Both the position numbers and the translations under genes were made by a program. Below the pieces are notes generated by a model. It saw only the letters and a program-made list of their open reading frames with translations, did no database searches and was not told the DNA's origin. From assembly GCF_021228125.1 (NCBI RefSeq), contig NZ_JAJQQS010000014.1:124001-188000 (forward strand): a stretch of 64,000 nt of DNA, read 5' to 3'. Of this stretch, positions 40,788 through 53,222 are shown piece by piece. This DNA is from Streptomyces albireticuli (lineage in GTDB: Bacteria > Actinomycetota > Actinomycetes > Streptomycetales > Streptomycetaceae). Numbering within the stretch: position 1 is the stretch's first letter; each line of letters starts with the position of its first letter.

Positions 40788-41753
40788 TCAGCCGACGCTG
40801 ATGGCGCGGAGCTTCTCCCGCAGGTACGCGTGGGAGTCGACCGGCTCGTGCGCGACGCGCCCGACCGGGGCGGGCAGCGAGGCGACCCGCGTGCCCGGGT
40901 CGCACTCGTAGAAGTACACCAGGGAGAGCAGTTCCTCGGTGGGCGCGTCGGCCGGCGGCGGGAGCACCCGGTGCCGGCCGGAGCGCCAGCGGTCGCCGGT
41001 CCAGCGGGCCATCAGGTCACCGATGTTCACGGTGAGGGCGTCCGGGTCGTAGGGGGCGTCCTGCCAGCCGCCCTCGTCGGTGTGGACCTGGAGCCCGCCC
41101 TTGCCCCGCTGGCGGTCGAGCAGGGTGACCGTGCCGAAGTCGGTGTGCGGCCCGATGCGGAACTGCCCGGGCAGCGGGGCTCCCACGACCTCGGTGCCGG
41201 GGTACCAGTTGAGGTTGAACCCCCAGGTGGGGTGGGACGTGTGACGGGTGAAGAGGTCCGGGGGCTGCCGGAGGGCGGTGGCGAGGAGGACGAGCAGTTC
41301 GTCGGCGAGGGCGCGTGACCGGGCGAGGTACTCCGTCACCAGCGGTTCCAGGTCCGGCACTTCGGCGGGCCATACGTTCGGCCGGAACCACTCGGCGTCC
41401 ACCGCGGCGTCCCCGGTGGGCTCCTCGGCGGCGCAGGACCATGATTCCTTGAGGTCGGGCGGGCTCTCGGCGCCCTCCGCGTAGGCGTTGGCCTCCGCCC
41501 CGGGCCCCAGCCAGCCGCGGCCGCCGACGGCGACCGCGTAGGGCCGCTTGACGGCGGCCGGCAGCCGGAAGAAGGCGCGGGCGGCCTCCCGGACCGCCGA
41601 CCGCAGCGCGGGGTCGATGCCATGGCCCGTGACGAGCAGGAAGCCCGCCGCCTTCAGAGCCTCGTCGACCTCCGCGGCGACGCGCGCGCGTACCGCCGGG
41701 TCCCCGGACCGCCAGGGTCCGAGGTCGACCACGGGAATCCGGACACCGGTCAT
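40788..41753 (-). CDS. 2-oxoglutarate/Fe(II) oxygenase, isopenicillin-N-synthase family
   Basis: 321 residues. N-terminal DIOX_N region (IPVVDLGPWRSGDPAVRARV, AGFLLVTGHGID) and iron-binding facial triad in PHTDFGTVTLL (His, Asp) and SGRHRVLPP (His, with Arg for 2-oxoglutarate). A Trp/Asn-rich FNLNWYPGTE segment precedes. It likely hydroxylates or desaturates a small molecule. It follows the MBL-fold gene by 7 bp, so they form an operon. The substrate is not evident. Confidence 0.87.
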   Translation of the reverse strand: MTGVRIPVVDLGPWRSGDPAVRARVAAEVDEALKAAGFLLVTGHGIDPALRSAVREAARAFFRLPAAVKRPYAVAVGGRGWLGPGAEANAYAEGAESPPDLKESWSCAAEEPTGDAAVDAEWFRPNVWPAEVPDLEPLVTEYLARSRALADELLVLLATALRQPPDLFTRHTSHPTWGFNLNWYPGTEVVGAPLPGQFRIGPHTDFGTVTLLDRQRGKGGLQVHTDEGGWQDAPYDPDALTVNIGDLMARWTGDRWRSGRHRVLPPPADAPTEELLSLVYFYECDPGTRVASLPAPVGRVAHEPVDSHAYLREKLRAISVG

Positions 41754-41760
41754 ATCGGCC

Positions 41761-42480
41761 TCACTTCCGCTGCGACGCGGTGAACCGTACCGCGTAGGCG
41801 TCCGCGAGGTCGCGCAGCGCCCGCGGGCAGTCCCCGGTGTAGGCCGGGCCGTGCATCAGGCCGAGGGCGGCCGGTTCGAGGGCGGCGAGCCGGCGCATGG
41901 TGGGGGCGGTGTCGGCGGTGAGGCAGGAGGCGCCGAAGACGTCCTCGGCGGCCAGCGCCGGGCCGACGATCTCCGACTCCGTGAGGGCGGGGGCGTCACC
42001 GATCCGGGTGAAGAGGTCGCCGCACAGGAGGGTGCCCGTCGTCTCCTCGAACAGCAGCCCGGCGTCCCAGCCGTGCGGCACGTGCGGGGTCGCGAGGTAA
42101 CGCACCCGCTTCCCGCCGAGGTCGATCACCTCCCCGTCGTCGAGCGGGCGCGGCGTCCGGTCGGCCATGTCGTCGACGGACACCAGGCAGCCCATCGCGC
42201 CGTGCGCGACCTGGGCGCGCGGGGCGGTGGCCAGCCAGGAGTTCATCGCGCCGCACTCGTCGGCCTCGACGTGCCCGAACGTGAGCCAGCGCAGGTCCGC
42301 CACCCGGGTTACCCGGGCGACCGCGTCGGACACCAGCGGGAACAGCGAGCGCAGCCCGCAGTGGAAGAGCAGCGGCTCCTCGGCGTCGACGAGGAACTGG
42401 TTGAACAGGAAGTCCGCGTCGCTGACGTACGTGGACAGCCGGTAGATGTCCGGCGCGATCTCGGTGACCGTCGTCTCCAT
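41761..42480 (-). CDS. Metallo-beta-lactamase-fold protein of the diiron (flavodiiron/ODP) type
   Basis: 239 residues. The metal motif is HVEADECGAMN (HxExD), followed by VAHGAMG, HVPHGWD, LLCGDLFTR and LMHGP. The HxExDE spacing is that of flavodiiron proteins rather than HxHxDH hydrolases, so a two-iron site reducing O2 or NO, or sensing oxygen, is likely. It lacks the flavodoxin domain, so electrons would come from elsewhere. ATG 42480 has GGAGGA upstream. First gene of the pair with the 2-oxoglutarate oxygenase. Confidence 0.8.
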   Translation of the reverse strand: METTVTEIAPDIYRLSTYVSDADFLFNQFLVDAEEPLLFHCGLRSLFPLVSDAVARVTRVADLRWLTFGHVEADECGAMNSWLATAPRAQVAHGAMGCLVSVDDMADRTPRPLDDGEVIDLGGKRVRYLATPHVPHGWDAGLLFEETTGTLLCGDLFTRIGDAPALTESEIVGPALAAEDVFGASCLTADTAPTMRRLAALEPAALGLMHGPAYTGDCPRALRDLADAYAVRFTASQRK

Positions 42481-42909
42481 GGGGCACCCCTTCCTCCGTG
42501 GCGCCCAGTGTGGGGCGGTCGGCGCCGCGTACACGGGGACCGGCGCCCGGGGTTCCGGATTCCGGGGCGCGCCACCGCCGGTTTTCCCTCCGACGGGCTA
42601 GGGGGTGCCCCGTGGGGCACGGTACGCCGGACGGCGGTCGCGGTCCGCTCGGGCCGCGGCTCGCGGACGGGGGCGGAGCGGGCCGTGGACGCCCCCTAGC
42701 CCCCTGGCCGGTGGCGCATGATCCCACACGCGTTCCTATGCCGAATGAATTTGCCAAAAATCGCCCCGGCCGGTTCCGCTTTCGATTACCTTCCGTCGCA
42801 GCCGACACGCCGTTGGTAGCCACCGAGGCGGCTCGTGTCCGCAGCAGAGTCCGCAACAGTCATGAGCAGCCACGACGGTATGCGCCGGCGTGGGGCTGGA
42901 GAGGTCCGA
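42481..42909. other. Divergent intergenic region before the roadblock cluster
   Basis: 429 bp with an AT-richer block around 42735-42800. It holds promoters for the MBL gene and the roadblock cluster. I see no strong dyad; no gene is supported. Confidence 0.45.
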
Positions 42910-43293
42910 GTGTCCGGTATAGACGCGTGCTTATCCGAGGCCATGGCGATCCCCGGGGCCCGGGGGGCGAGCCTGGTGGACTGGACCAGTGGGCTGACCC
43001 TGGGCGCGGCGGGCGACGGGCCGGACCGCGACCACGAGACCGCGGCGGCGGAGACGTCCGAACTGGCCCGGCTCGCCTTCGAGAACAGCGCGTTCACACG
43101 GGCGACGGAGGACGCCGGGCCCGTGGAGGACCTCATCGTCACCGCGCGCGGCAGCTACCACCTGATCCGCTTCGTGGAGACGTCCTTCGACAGCAGCGTC
43201 TTCCTCTACCTCTGGCTCGACCGCGCCGAGGCCAATCTCGCGATGGCCCGCTTCCGGCTCCAGGGGCTCACCGCCGGACTGGTCCTGCCGTGA
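42910..43293 (+). CDS. Roadblock-like regulatory protein with a TTA codon
   Basis: 127 residues. It shares its pattern with the protein at 44744: a central GASLVDWTSGLTLG strand-turn, an EDLIVTARGSYHLIRF strand and a LYLWLDRAEANLAMARFRL helix. This is a roadblock/LC7-like alpha-beta fold, though divergent. GTG 42910 has GGAGAGG five bases upstream. The eighth codon (42931-42933) is TTA, read in Streptomyces only by the bldA tRNA, which would delay translation of the first gene to late growth. Its stop overlaps the next start (GTGA). Confidence 0.75.
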   Translation: MSGIDACLSEAMAIPGARGASLVDWTSGLTLGAAGDGPDRDHETAAAETSELARLAFENSAFTRATEDAGPVEDLIVTARGSYHLIRFVETSFDSSVFLYLWLDRAEANLAMARFRLQGLTAGLVLP

Positions 43294-44159
43294 CCGCGGC
43301 CACCGGAACGGCGACCCCGCGCCGGGCGTCACCGGAATCTCCCGCCCCGCCCACCGCCGCCACCCTGGTCCGGCTGGCGGACGAGCGGGCCACCGGCGCG
43401 CTGCACGGCCCCGTCGGCGCGCTCTACCTGGCCGACGGCGCGGTGGTGCACGCGGAGAGCCCGGCCGCCCCCGACGTGGGCCGGCGGCTCACCGCCGGCG
43501 GCAGGCTGTCACCGGAGACCTGGGAGGAGGCCGTCTCCCGGGGAGGTCCGGGGTACCGGGCCGGGGGCTTCCTCGTCGAGCACGGCCGGCTGAGCCGCGG
43601 CGAGCTCGAACTGTGCCACCTCAGCGCCCTGTTCGACGCCGCCTACTTCGTCCTCTGCCCGCTGGAGACGGACCGGCGCCCGCCGGAGCGGTTCCTGCGC
43701 GAGGCGCGGCACTGGCTCGGCCCGGTTCGCCCCGTCCCGGTGGCCGCGGTCCAGCGCGAGGTGTGCCGCCGCCGCGAGCTCCTCGAACGGGCCTGGCCGT
43801 GCCCGGCGGTGGACGCCGCGCCGGTCGTGCCCGTACCGGACGCCGCCCGGCGGTGGGGATCCGGCGCCGCCCCGGCCTGCGGGCGCCGGGCGGTGCTGGA
43901 GGCCGCGGACGGGAGGCGCACCCCGGTGCAGATCGCCCGGGTGCTCGGGCGGTCCGCCTTCGCCACGCTCCTGGACGTACGGCGCCTGGCGGCACAGGGC
44001 CTGATCCGCACACCGGCGGGCCCCGGCGCGTCCGGGACCTCCCCGGAGAACCCGGACCCCGCGGTCCCCGCGAAGGCGGGAGCGGCGGCACGGCAGGGCG
44101 CCGGTGCCCCGGAGGTCTCCCTGCTCTACAGGATCCGCGACGCCTTGGAGGCGCTGTGA
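43290..44159 (+). CDS. PATAN/DUF4388-like protein
   Basis: 289 residues. Residues about 20-75 (ATGALHGPVGALYLADGAVV then HAESP) resemble the PATAN/DUF4388 domain found in two-component and gliding-motility regulators. Middle: HLSALFDAAYFVLCPLE and Arg-rich helices. Near the C-terminus, RRTPVQIARVLGRSAFATLL then VRRLAAQGLI looks like a winged helix, so it may bind DNA or a partner. Start GTG 43290 overlaps the previous stop, so it is co-translated with the roadblock-like protein. The linkers are Pro/Ala-rich. Confidence 0.7.
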   Translation: MTAATGTATPRRASPESPAPPTAATLVRLADERATGALHGPVGALYLADGAVVHAESPAAPDVGRRLTAGGRLSPETWEEAVSRGGPGYRAGGFLVEHGRLSRGELELCHLSALFDAAYFVLCPLETDRRPPERFLREARHWLGPVRPVPVAAVQREVCRRRELLERAWPCPAVDAAPVVPVPDAARRWGSGAAPACGRRAVLEAADGRRTPVQIARVLGRSAFATLLDVRRLAAQGLIRTPAGPGASGTSPENPDPAVPAKAGAAARQGAGAPEVSLLYRIRDALEAL

Positions 44160-44250
44160 CCGTGCCCTACCGCCGCCGGAACTCCCGGCAGGTCCCCCCG
44201 ATCCCATGATGAGACGCGCCTTGAGACAGTTCACCGGAAGGAGACAGCCG

Positions 44251-44643
44251 ATGACGGCCGTGCCCGAAGTGCTCACCGAGCTCCAGGGGTTGCGCGTACG
44301 CGTCCCGCACCTGACCGGGGCGCTGGTGGCGAGCACCGACGGTCTGGTGATCGCCCACCATGTCTCCGACATGGAGCCCGACGGGGTGGCCGCCCTGACG
44401 GCCGCCGCGCTGGGCGTCGGCTCACGGCTGACCGACGCCGTGGGCCACGGCGGCTTCCGCGAACTGCTCGTACGCGGCGAGCGGGGCTACGTGGCCACGT
44501 ACGCGGCCGGTGCCTCCTGCGTCCTCACCCTCCTGGCGTCGGCGGACGCCAACGTCGGCCGGCTGAACCTGGAGGCCCGCAGGGCCGGCGCGCGGGTGGC
44601 GGAACTCGTGGAGAACGCGCTGGAGCGCCGGCGCGAGACCTGA
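44251..44643 (+). CDS. Roadblock/LC7 (MglB-like) domain protein
   Basis: 130 residues. MTAVPEVLTELQGLRVRVPH then GALVASTDGLVIAHHVSD is the canonical roadblock start; LLVRGERGYVATYAAGASCV and LNLEARRAGARVAELVENAL complete the fold. Such proteins regulate small Ras-like GTPases or act with histidine kinases (CvnB in conservons). ATG 44251 has GGAAGGAG upstream. No GTPase gene lies in the window. Confidence 0.88.
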   Translation: MTAVPEVLTELQGLRVRVPHLTGALVASTDGLVIAHHVSDMEPDGVAALTAAALGVGSRLTDAVGHGGFRELLVRGERGYVATYAAGASCVLTLLASADANVGRLNLEARRAGARVAELVENALERRRET

Positions 44644-44743
44644 CGCGGCGCGCGGCGACCGTGCGGCACGGACACACCTCCCTTGTTCTTCCCCTCCTCA
44701 CTTCTCTTCTTGACTCTCACCTCTCTACGAAAGCGGGATTCCC

Positions 44744-45118
44744 ATGGCGAACACCGAAGCCGCCCTCCAGGACGCGATGACGTCGATCGAGGGCGCCATC
44801 GGGGCGGCCCTCGTCGACTACGGCAGCGGCATGGCGCTCGGCACCCTGGGCGGGGCCCAGGGGCTCGACCTGAACGTCGCGGCGGCCGGGAACACCGATG
44901 TGGTGCGGGCCAAGCTGCGGGCGATGGAGATGCTCAACATCCAGGACAGCATCGAGGACATCCTCATCACCCTCGGATCGCAGTACCACCTGATACGGCT
45001 GCTGGCGGGCCGGGGCGGGAAGGGTCTCTTCCTCTACCTCGTCCTGGACTCCAAGCGGGCCAACCTGGCGATGGCACGCCACCAGCTCAAGCGGATCGAG
45101 ACGGACCTGGAGGTCTGA
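44744..45118 (+). CDS. Roadblock-like regulatory protein, paralogue of the first gene of the cluster
   Basis: 124 residues. The central ALVDYGSGMALGTLGGAQG, EDILITLGSQYHLIRLL and LFLYLVLDSKRANLAMARHQ segments align with the protein at 42910 over most of its length. ATG 44744 has an AAGCGGG site. It has no TTA codon. The pair may form hetero-oligomers with the MglB-like protein in between. Function unknown. Confidence 0.78.
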   Translation: MANTEAALQDAMTSIEGAIGAALVDYGSGMALGTLGGAQGLDLNVAAAGNTDVVRAKLRAMEMLNIQDSIEDILITLGSQYHLIRLLAGRGGKGLFLYLVLDSKRANLAMARHQLKRIETDLEV

Positions 45119-45159
45119 CGGAGCCTCCGGCGGCCGCCGGGGACCGTCCCGGGGATCTC

Positions 45160-47070
45160 TCAGGGGCCTCCGCGGTGGGGCGTTCCGGCCGGCCGCGCCG
45201 GAACGCCCCGGTCGTTCTGGAGCTCCCACAGCTCCCGGAAGAGCCCTTCGGCGACGACGAGTTCGGCGAAGGTCCCCTGCTGGATGACCCGGCCGTGGTC
45301 GAGGACGATGATACGGTCCGCGACCGCGACGTTCGCCAGCCGGTGGGTGACCAGGACGACCGCGCGGTCCCGCGCGACCTCGCGCAGCCCGGTGAAGATG
45401 CGGTGCTCCGCGCGGGCGTCGAGGGCGCTGGTCGGCTCGTCCATCACGAGGAGACCGGCCCGCCGGTAGAAGGCGCGGGCGATGGCGACGCGCTGCCACT
45501 GCCCTCCGGAGAGGTCCACGCCTCCGAACCACTCACGGGCCAGCAGGGTGTCGAGGCCGCTGCGGAGGCCGTGGACGACCTCGTCGGCGCCCGCGTGCGA
45601 GGCGGCCAGCAGGACGGTGTCGTCACCGCCGCCGCCGTGCGGCTGGCCGAGGGTGATGTTCTCGCGGGCGGACATGGGCCAGCGCGCGTAGTCCTGCGGC
45701 ACCACGGCGGTACGCCGCCACAGCGCTTGCGGCTCGAAGACGCTGATGTCCGCGTCGTCCCAGGTGACGGTGCCCTCGGTGGGCAGGTAGAGGCCGGCGA
45801 GGAGCTTGCTGAGCGTGGTCTTCCCCGAGCCGTTCTCCCCTACTAGGGCCAGCACTTCACCGCGCCGCACCTCCAGGCCGACCTTCTCCAGGGCCGGGCG
45901 GTCCGTACCGGGGTAGCAGTACGTCAGCCCCTCGGCCCGGACGGCCAGCGGGCTCGCGGGGGCCTCGCCGCCGCGCCGCATCCGGTGGCCGCCGGCCTCC
46001 TCGATGAACTCGGCCCAGTCGTCGAGGTACAGCCCGGTGCGGAACAGCCGTGTGCCGTAGCCGACCATCCCGCGCAGCGACGAACCCACCGTCCGCAGGG
46101 CGAAGACCGCCGTCCCGGCCGACGCGACGGACATGTGCCCGGTGCCGAGGAGCAGCGCGAGCGCCACCCATACGAGCCCGGAGGCCACCCCGCCCGCGAG
46201 CGAGCCCAGGAGGGCGTACCGCGCGCCCTGGTGCACGGCCTTGTCGGTCGCGCTGTCGATGCGGTCGCCGATCGCGCGGTAGCGGCCCAGCAGGAAGGCG
46301 GCCATGGTGCCGGAGCGCAGCTGGTCGGCGAACTGCTTGTCGGTCGCGTACCAGCGCAGGTGGCTGAGCACCCGGCGGTCGGCGCTCAGCGCCCGCGAGG
46401 TGAGGTAGTGGACGCGGGCGCCCTTCACGCTCGCGATGCCCTGCGGGAGGGTGGCCAGCACGAGCAGCGGGAGCAGCGCCGGGTGCAGGAGCGTCACCAC
46501 GCCGGCGGCGGCGACCAGGGAGGCGACGCAGGCGATGAGGTCCTGCGACTCGGTGAGCAGGTCCTGGGCGACGTCCGCGCCCCGGTCGGCGGCCTCGCGC
46601 TTGTCGTTGAAGCCGGGGTGGTCGTAGGCGGCGAGCTCGGCGTTGATCGCCGCGTCGAGCATCTGCATCTCCGCCTCGCGCGAGATGCGCGGGGCCAGCC
46701 GGCTGGAGATGTTCTGCACGGCGATGCCGAGCAGGGCGCGGGTCCCCGCCGCGGCGGCGAGCGTCACCAGCGAGGGCAGTGCCTCCATCAGCCGGTCCTG
46801 GATGTGGCCCGAGGTGATCAGCGCCGTGATCGTCCGGGTGGTGGCCAGCAGCCCGAACGCCTCGAAGACCCCGGAGAGGACCTGGCAGCTCAGCAGCGCG
46901 ACCACGGCGCGCCGGTCCACGCGCCAGGCCAGGGACAGCGCCTTGCGGACGAGCCGGGGCAGGCGCCGGCTCATCGACCGGGCGGTCAGCGGGGTCTTCT
47001 CGAACACCGCGAGTGTGGGGGAACGGAACCGTAATTCCTCTGCGGGCGTTCCGGTGGCGTCGGCGGCCAA
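45160..47070 (-). CDS. ABC exporter (membrane domain plus ATPase in one chain)
   Basis: 636 residues. Six hydrophobic segments in the first ~350 residues (type IV exporter fold), then an ATPase with Walker A GENGSGKTT, Q loop, signature DLSGGQWQR, Walker B LLVMDEPTSALD and H-loop VTHR. It works as a dimer to export lipids, peptides or drugs. TTG 47070 is chosen because GGGAGGG lies five bases upstream; an internal ATG (MSRRLPR) is the alternative. It is convergent with the roadblock cluster, and its neighbours give no substrate. Confidence 0.9.
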   Translation of the reverse strand: MAADATGTPAEELRFRSPTLAVFEKTPLTARSMSRRLPRLVRKALSLAWRVDRRAVVALLSCQVLSGVFEAFGLLATTRTITALITSGHIQDRLMEALPSLVTLAAAAGTRALLGIAVQNISSRLAPRISREAEMQMLDAAINAELAAYDHPGFNDKREAADRGADVAQDLLTESQDLIACVASLVAAAGVVTLLHPALLPLLVLATLPQGIASVKGARVHYLTSRALSADRRVLSHLRWYATDKQFADQLRSGTMAAFLLGRYRAIGDRIDSATDKAVHQGARYALLGSLAGGVASGLVWVALALLLGTGHMSVASAGTAVFALRTVGSSLRGMVGYGTRLFRTGLYLDDWAEFIEEAGGHRMRRGGEAPASPLAVRAEGLTYCYPGTDRPALEKVGLEVRRGEVLALVGENGSGKTTLSKLLAGLYLPTEGTVTWDDADISVFEPQALWRRTAVVPQDYARWPMSARENITLGQPHGGGGDDTVLLAASHAGADEVVHGLRSGLDTLLAREWFGGVDLSGGQWQRVAIARAFYRRAGLLVMDEPTSALDARAEHRIFTGLREVARDRAVVLVTHRLANVAVADRIIVLDHGRVIQQGTFAELVVAEGLFRELWELQNDRGVPARPAGTPHRGGP

Positions 47071-47253
47071 GTTGTCCCTCCCGGTGGCTGGGCGAGCGGC
47101 GGCATGAGCGGTTGCACGATGCCGCACGGCTCGCCGGGACCGGGTATGAAAAGCAGCAATCCACCCGGACGTGGGTCTTCCGTGTAAAGCGGTGGGAAGG
47201 GGGACCATGCCGGTGGAGGGGTGGGACGACGAGGCCGCCGGGGGCGGGGGTTT

Positions 47254-48114
47254 CTATGGGGCGGGGCGGTCGTCGATGACGATCCGGATGGCCTCCGGCC
47301 AGGGTTCGTCCGCCGCGGGCTCCGGTGGGGCCGCCTCCACGGGTGCCGGCCCGTCGCCCGGGTCGGCGTCCGGGTCGGAGCCCGGCCCGGTGCCGGGACC
47401 CGGGTGAGGCCGGGCCTTGCGCAGTTCCTCGGCGATGCGCTCGTACAACTGCCAGGCGAGTGCTCGGCTTCCGGAGTCGGCGGACTCCTCGTCCCTGATC
47501 CGGGCCAGCACCGTGACCGTGGCGATCAGGCTCGGGCCCGAGACGGACACCTCCACCATGCCCTCGTCCTTCCCCTCCCCCGCCCGCACCCGTCCGGGGA
47601 CCCTGAAGTGGGTTTCCTGTCCGGCCTGTTCGACGAGGAAGGCCCAGGTGTCACGGTGGCAGACGAGGGTCGCGGCACTGACGCCGGCGGCGCTGCGCAG
47701 CAGGCCGAGGTGGACGGCCTCGTCGGCCTCGGCGTTCTCCCCGGCCGCTCGGGGTGCCGGTCCCTCCTCCGGCGCCTGGACGAGCACCACGTTCTCGAAG
47801 GGCGGCAGCGGCTCGGGCGGACGCGCGAGGCGTGCTTCCCGCGCCTCCCGTGCCTCCTCCAGGCGGTGCGCGCGGTCGTCGGCCGCTTCCCTGAAGGCAC
47901 CGTCCGCCTTCGCCCTCAGCTCGGTGAGTTCTAAGCGGAGCGCCTGGACCTCCTCGCGTGCCTTGCCGATCAGGCCGCGGAGTTCCTGGAGCTCCCCGCG
48001 GAGCGAAGCCTGGTGCTGGTTGAGCGTCTTGGTGGATTGCGCGTCCGATTCGCGGTGCAGGACCCGGATGAAGTCCCGCAACGCCTCGTCGTCCCTCTTC
48101 CCCCCACCGAACAT
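47254..48114 (-). CDS. Coiled-coil protein of the trypsin-STAND operon, with a TTA codon
   Basis: 286 residues. MFGGGKRDDEALRDFIRVLH is followed by a long heptad-rich coiled coil (about 25-105), then an alpha-beta domain (FENVVLVQAPE, ATLVCHRDTWAFLVEQ, GSRALAWQLYERIAEELRKA), and an acidic Pro/Gly-rich tail. ATG 48114 has AAAGGGG upstream. A TTA codon occurs in the coiled coil (47934-47932), so translation may depend on the bldA tRNA. It lies 32 bp after the trypsin-STAND gene and is its probable partner or third component. Confidence 0.72.
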   Translation of the reverse strand: MFGGGKRDDEALRDFIRVLHRESDAQSTKTLNQHQASLRGELQELRGLIGKAREEVQALRLELTELRAKADGAFREAADDRAHRLEEAREAREARLARPPEPLPPFENVVLVQAPEEGPAPRAAGENAEADEAVHLGLLRSAAGVSAATLVCHRDTWAFLVEQAGQETHFRVPGRVRAGEGKDEGMVEVSVSGPSLIATVTVLARIRDEESADSGSRALAWQLYERIAEELRKARPHPGPGTGPGSDPDADPGDGPAPVEAAPPEPAADEPWPEAIRIVIDDRPAP

Positions 48115-48146
48115 CCCGTCCCCTTTCTGACGTGACCATGGCCGTG

Positions 48147-52745
<4,599 letters not shown>

Positions 52746-52751
52746 GGCCGG

Positions 52752-53075
52752 TCACCCGGCGCCGGCGGCGCGCCGCCAGCCGAGCCTGACGTTGAAGTGG
52801 CCCTCCGTGGCGGACTTGGCGACCACGACGCCCGCCTCGGCGTTGAGCTTGATGCCGAATTCGATGTCGTACTCGTCGGGGGCCAGCTGGCGCAGCAGGC
52901 CGAGCAGCGCCTCGATCGCGGGCTTGCTGCCGGAGAGGATCTGGTCCAGGCGTCTGCCCGCCGTCAGCAGCCCGTCGTCGTCGCGGGCGACATTCTCCAG
53001 GCCCGGTGCGCTGTCCTCGACCTCGACAATCATGGAGGAGCCGTCCTGTGCCTCGAAGCGCACGAGATCGCTCAT
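52752..53075 (-). CDS. Trypsin-co-occurring domain protein (CU044_2847 family)
   Basis: 107 residues from ATG 53075 (MSDLVRFEAQDG), with GGGGGA upstream. The C-terminal half, DEYDIEFGIKLNAEAGVVVA then KSATEGHFNVRLGWRR, matches the family of small proteins found beside trypsin-like/STAND proteins in actinomycetes (trypco1). They are thought to be constant partners that hold or activate the protease. It is first in a three-gene unit with the trypsin-STAND and coiled-coil genes, and divergent from the degenerate Hsp70-like gene. Confidence 0.82.
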   Translation of the reverse strand: MSDLVRFEAQDGSSMIVEVEDSAPGLENVARDDDGLLTAGRRLDQILSGSKPAIEALLGLLRQLAPDEYDIEFGIKLNAEAGVVVAKSATEGHFNVRLGWRRAAGAG

Positions 53076-53222
53076 CGCCGTTCCCCCGTTTCGCCGTTTC
53101 ACCGTTTCCCCCGTCGAACGGAACGGGATCGATTCTAGGGCTCTCCGCCCGATATTCCTCCGGGTGTGCCGTCATCTCCCGGGAAACTTACGGAAGATGA
53201 GGGTCCGGGTTAACCTGGGCGC

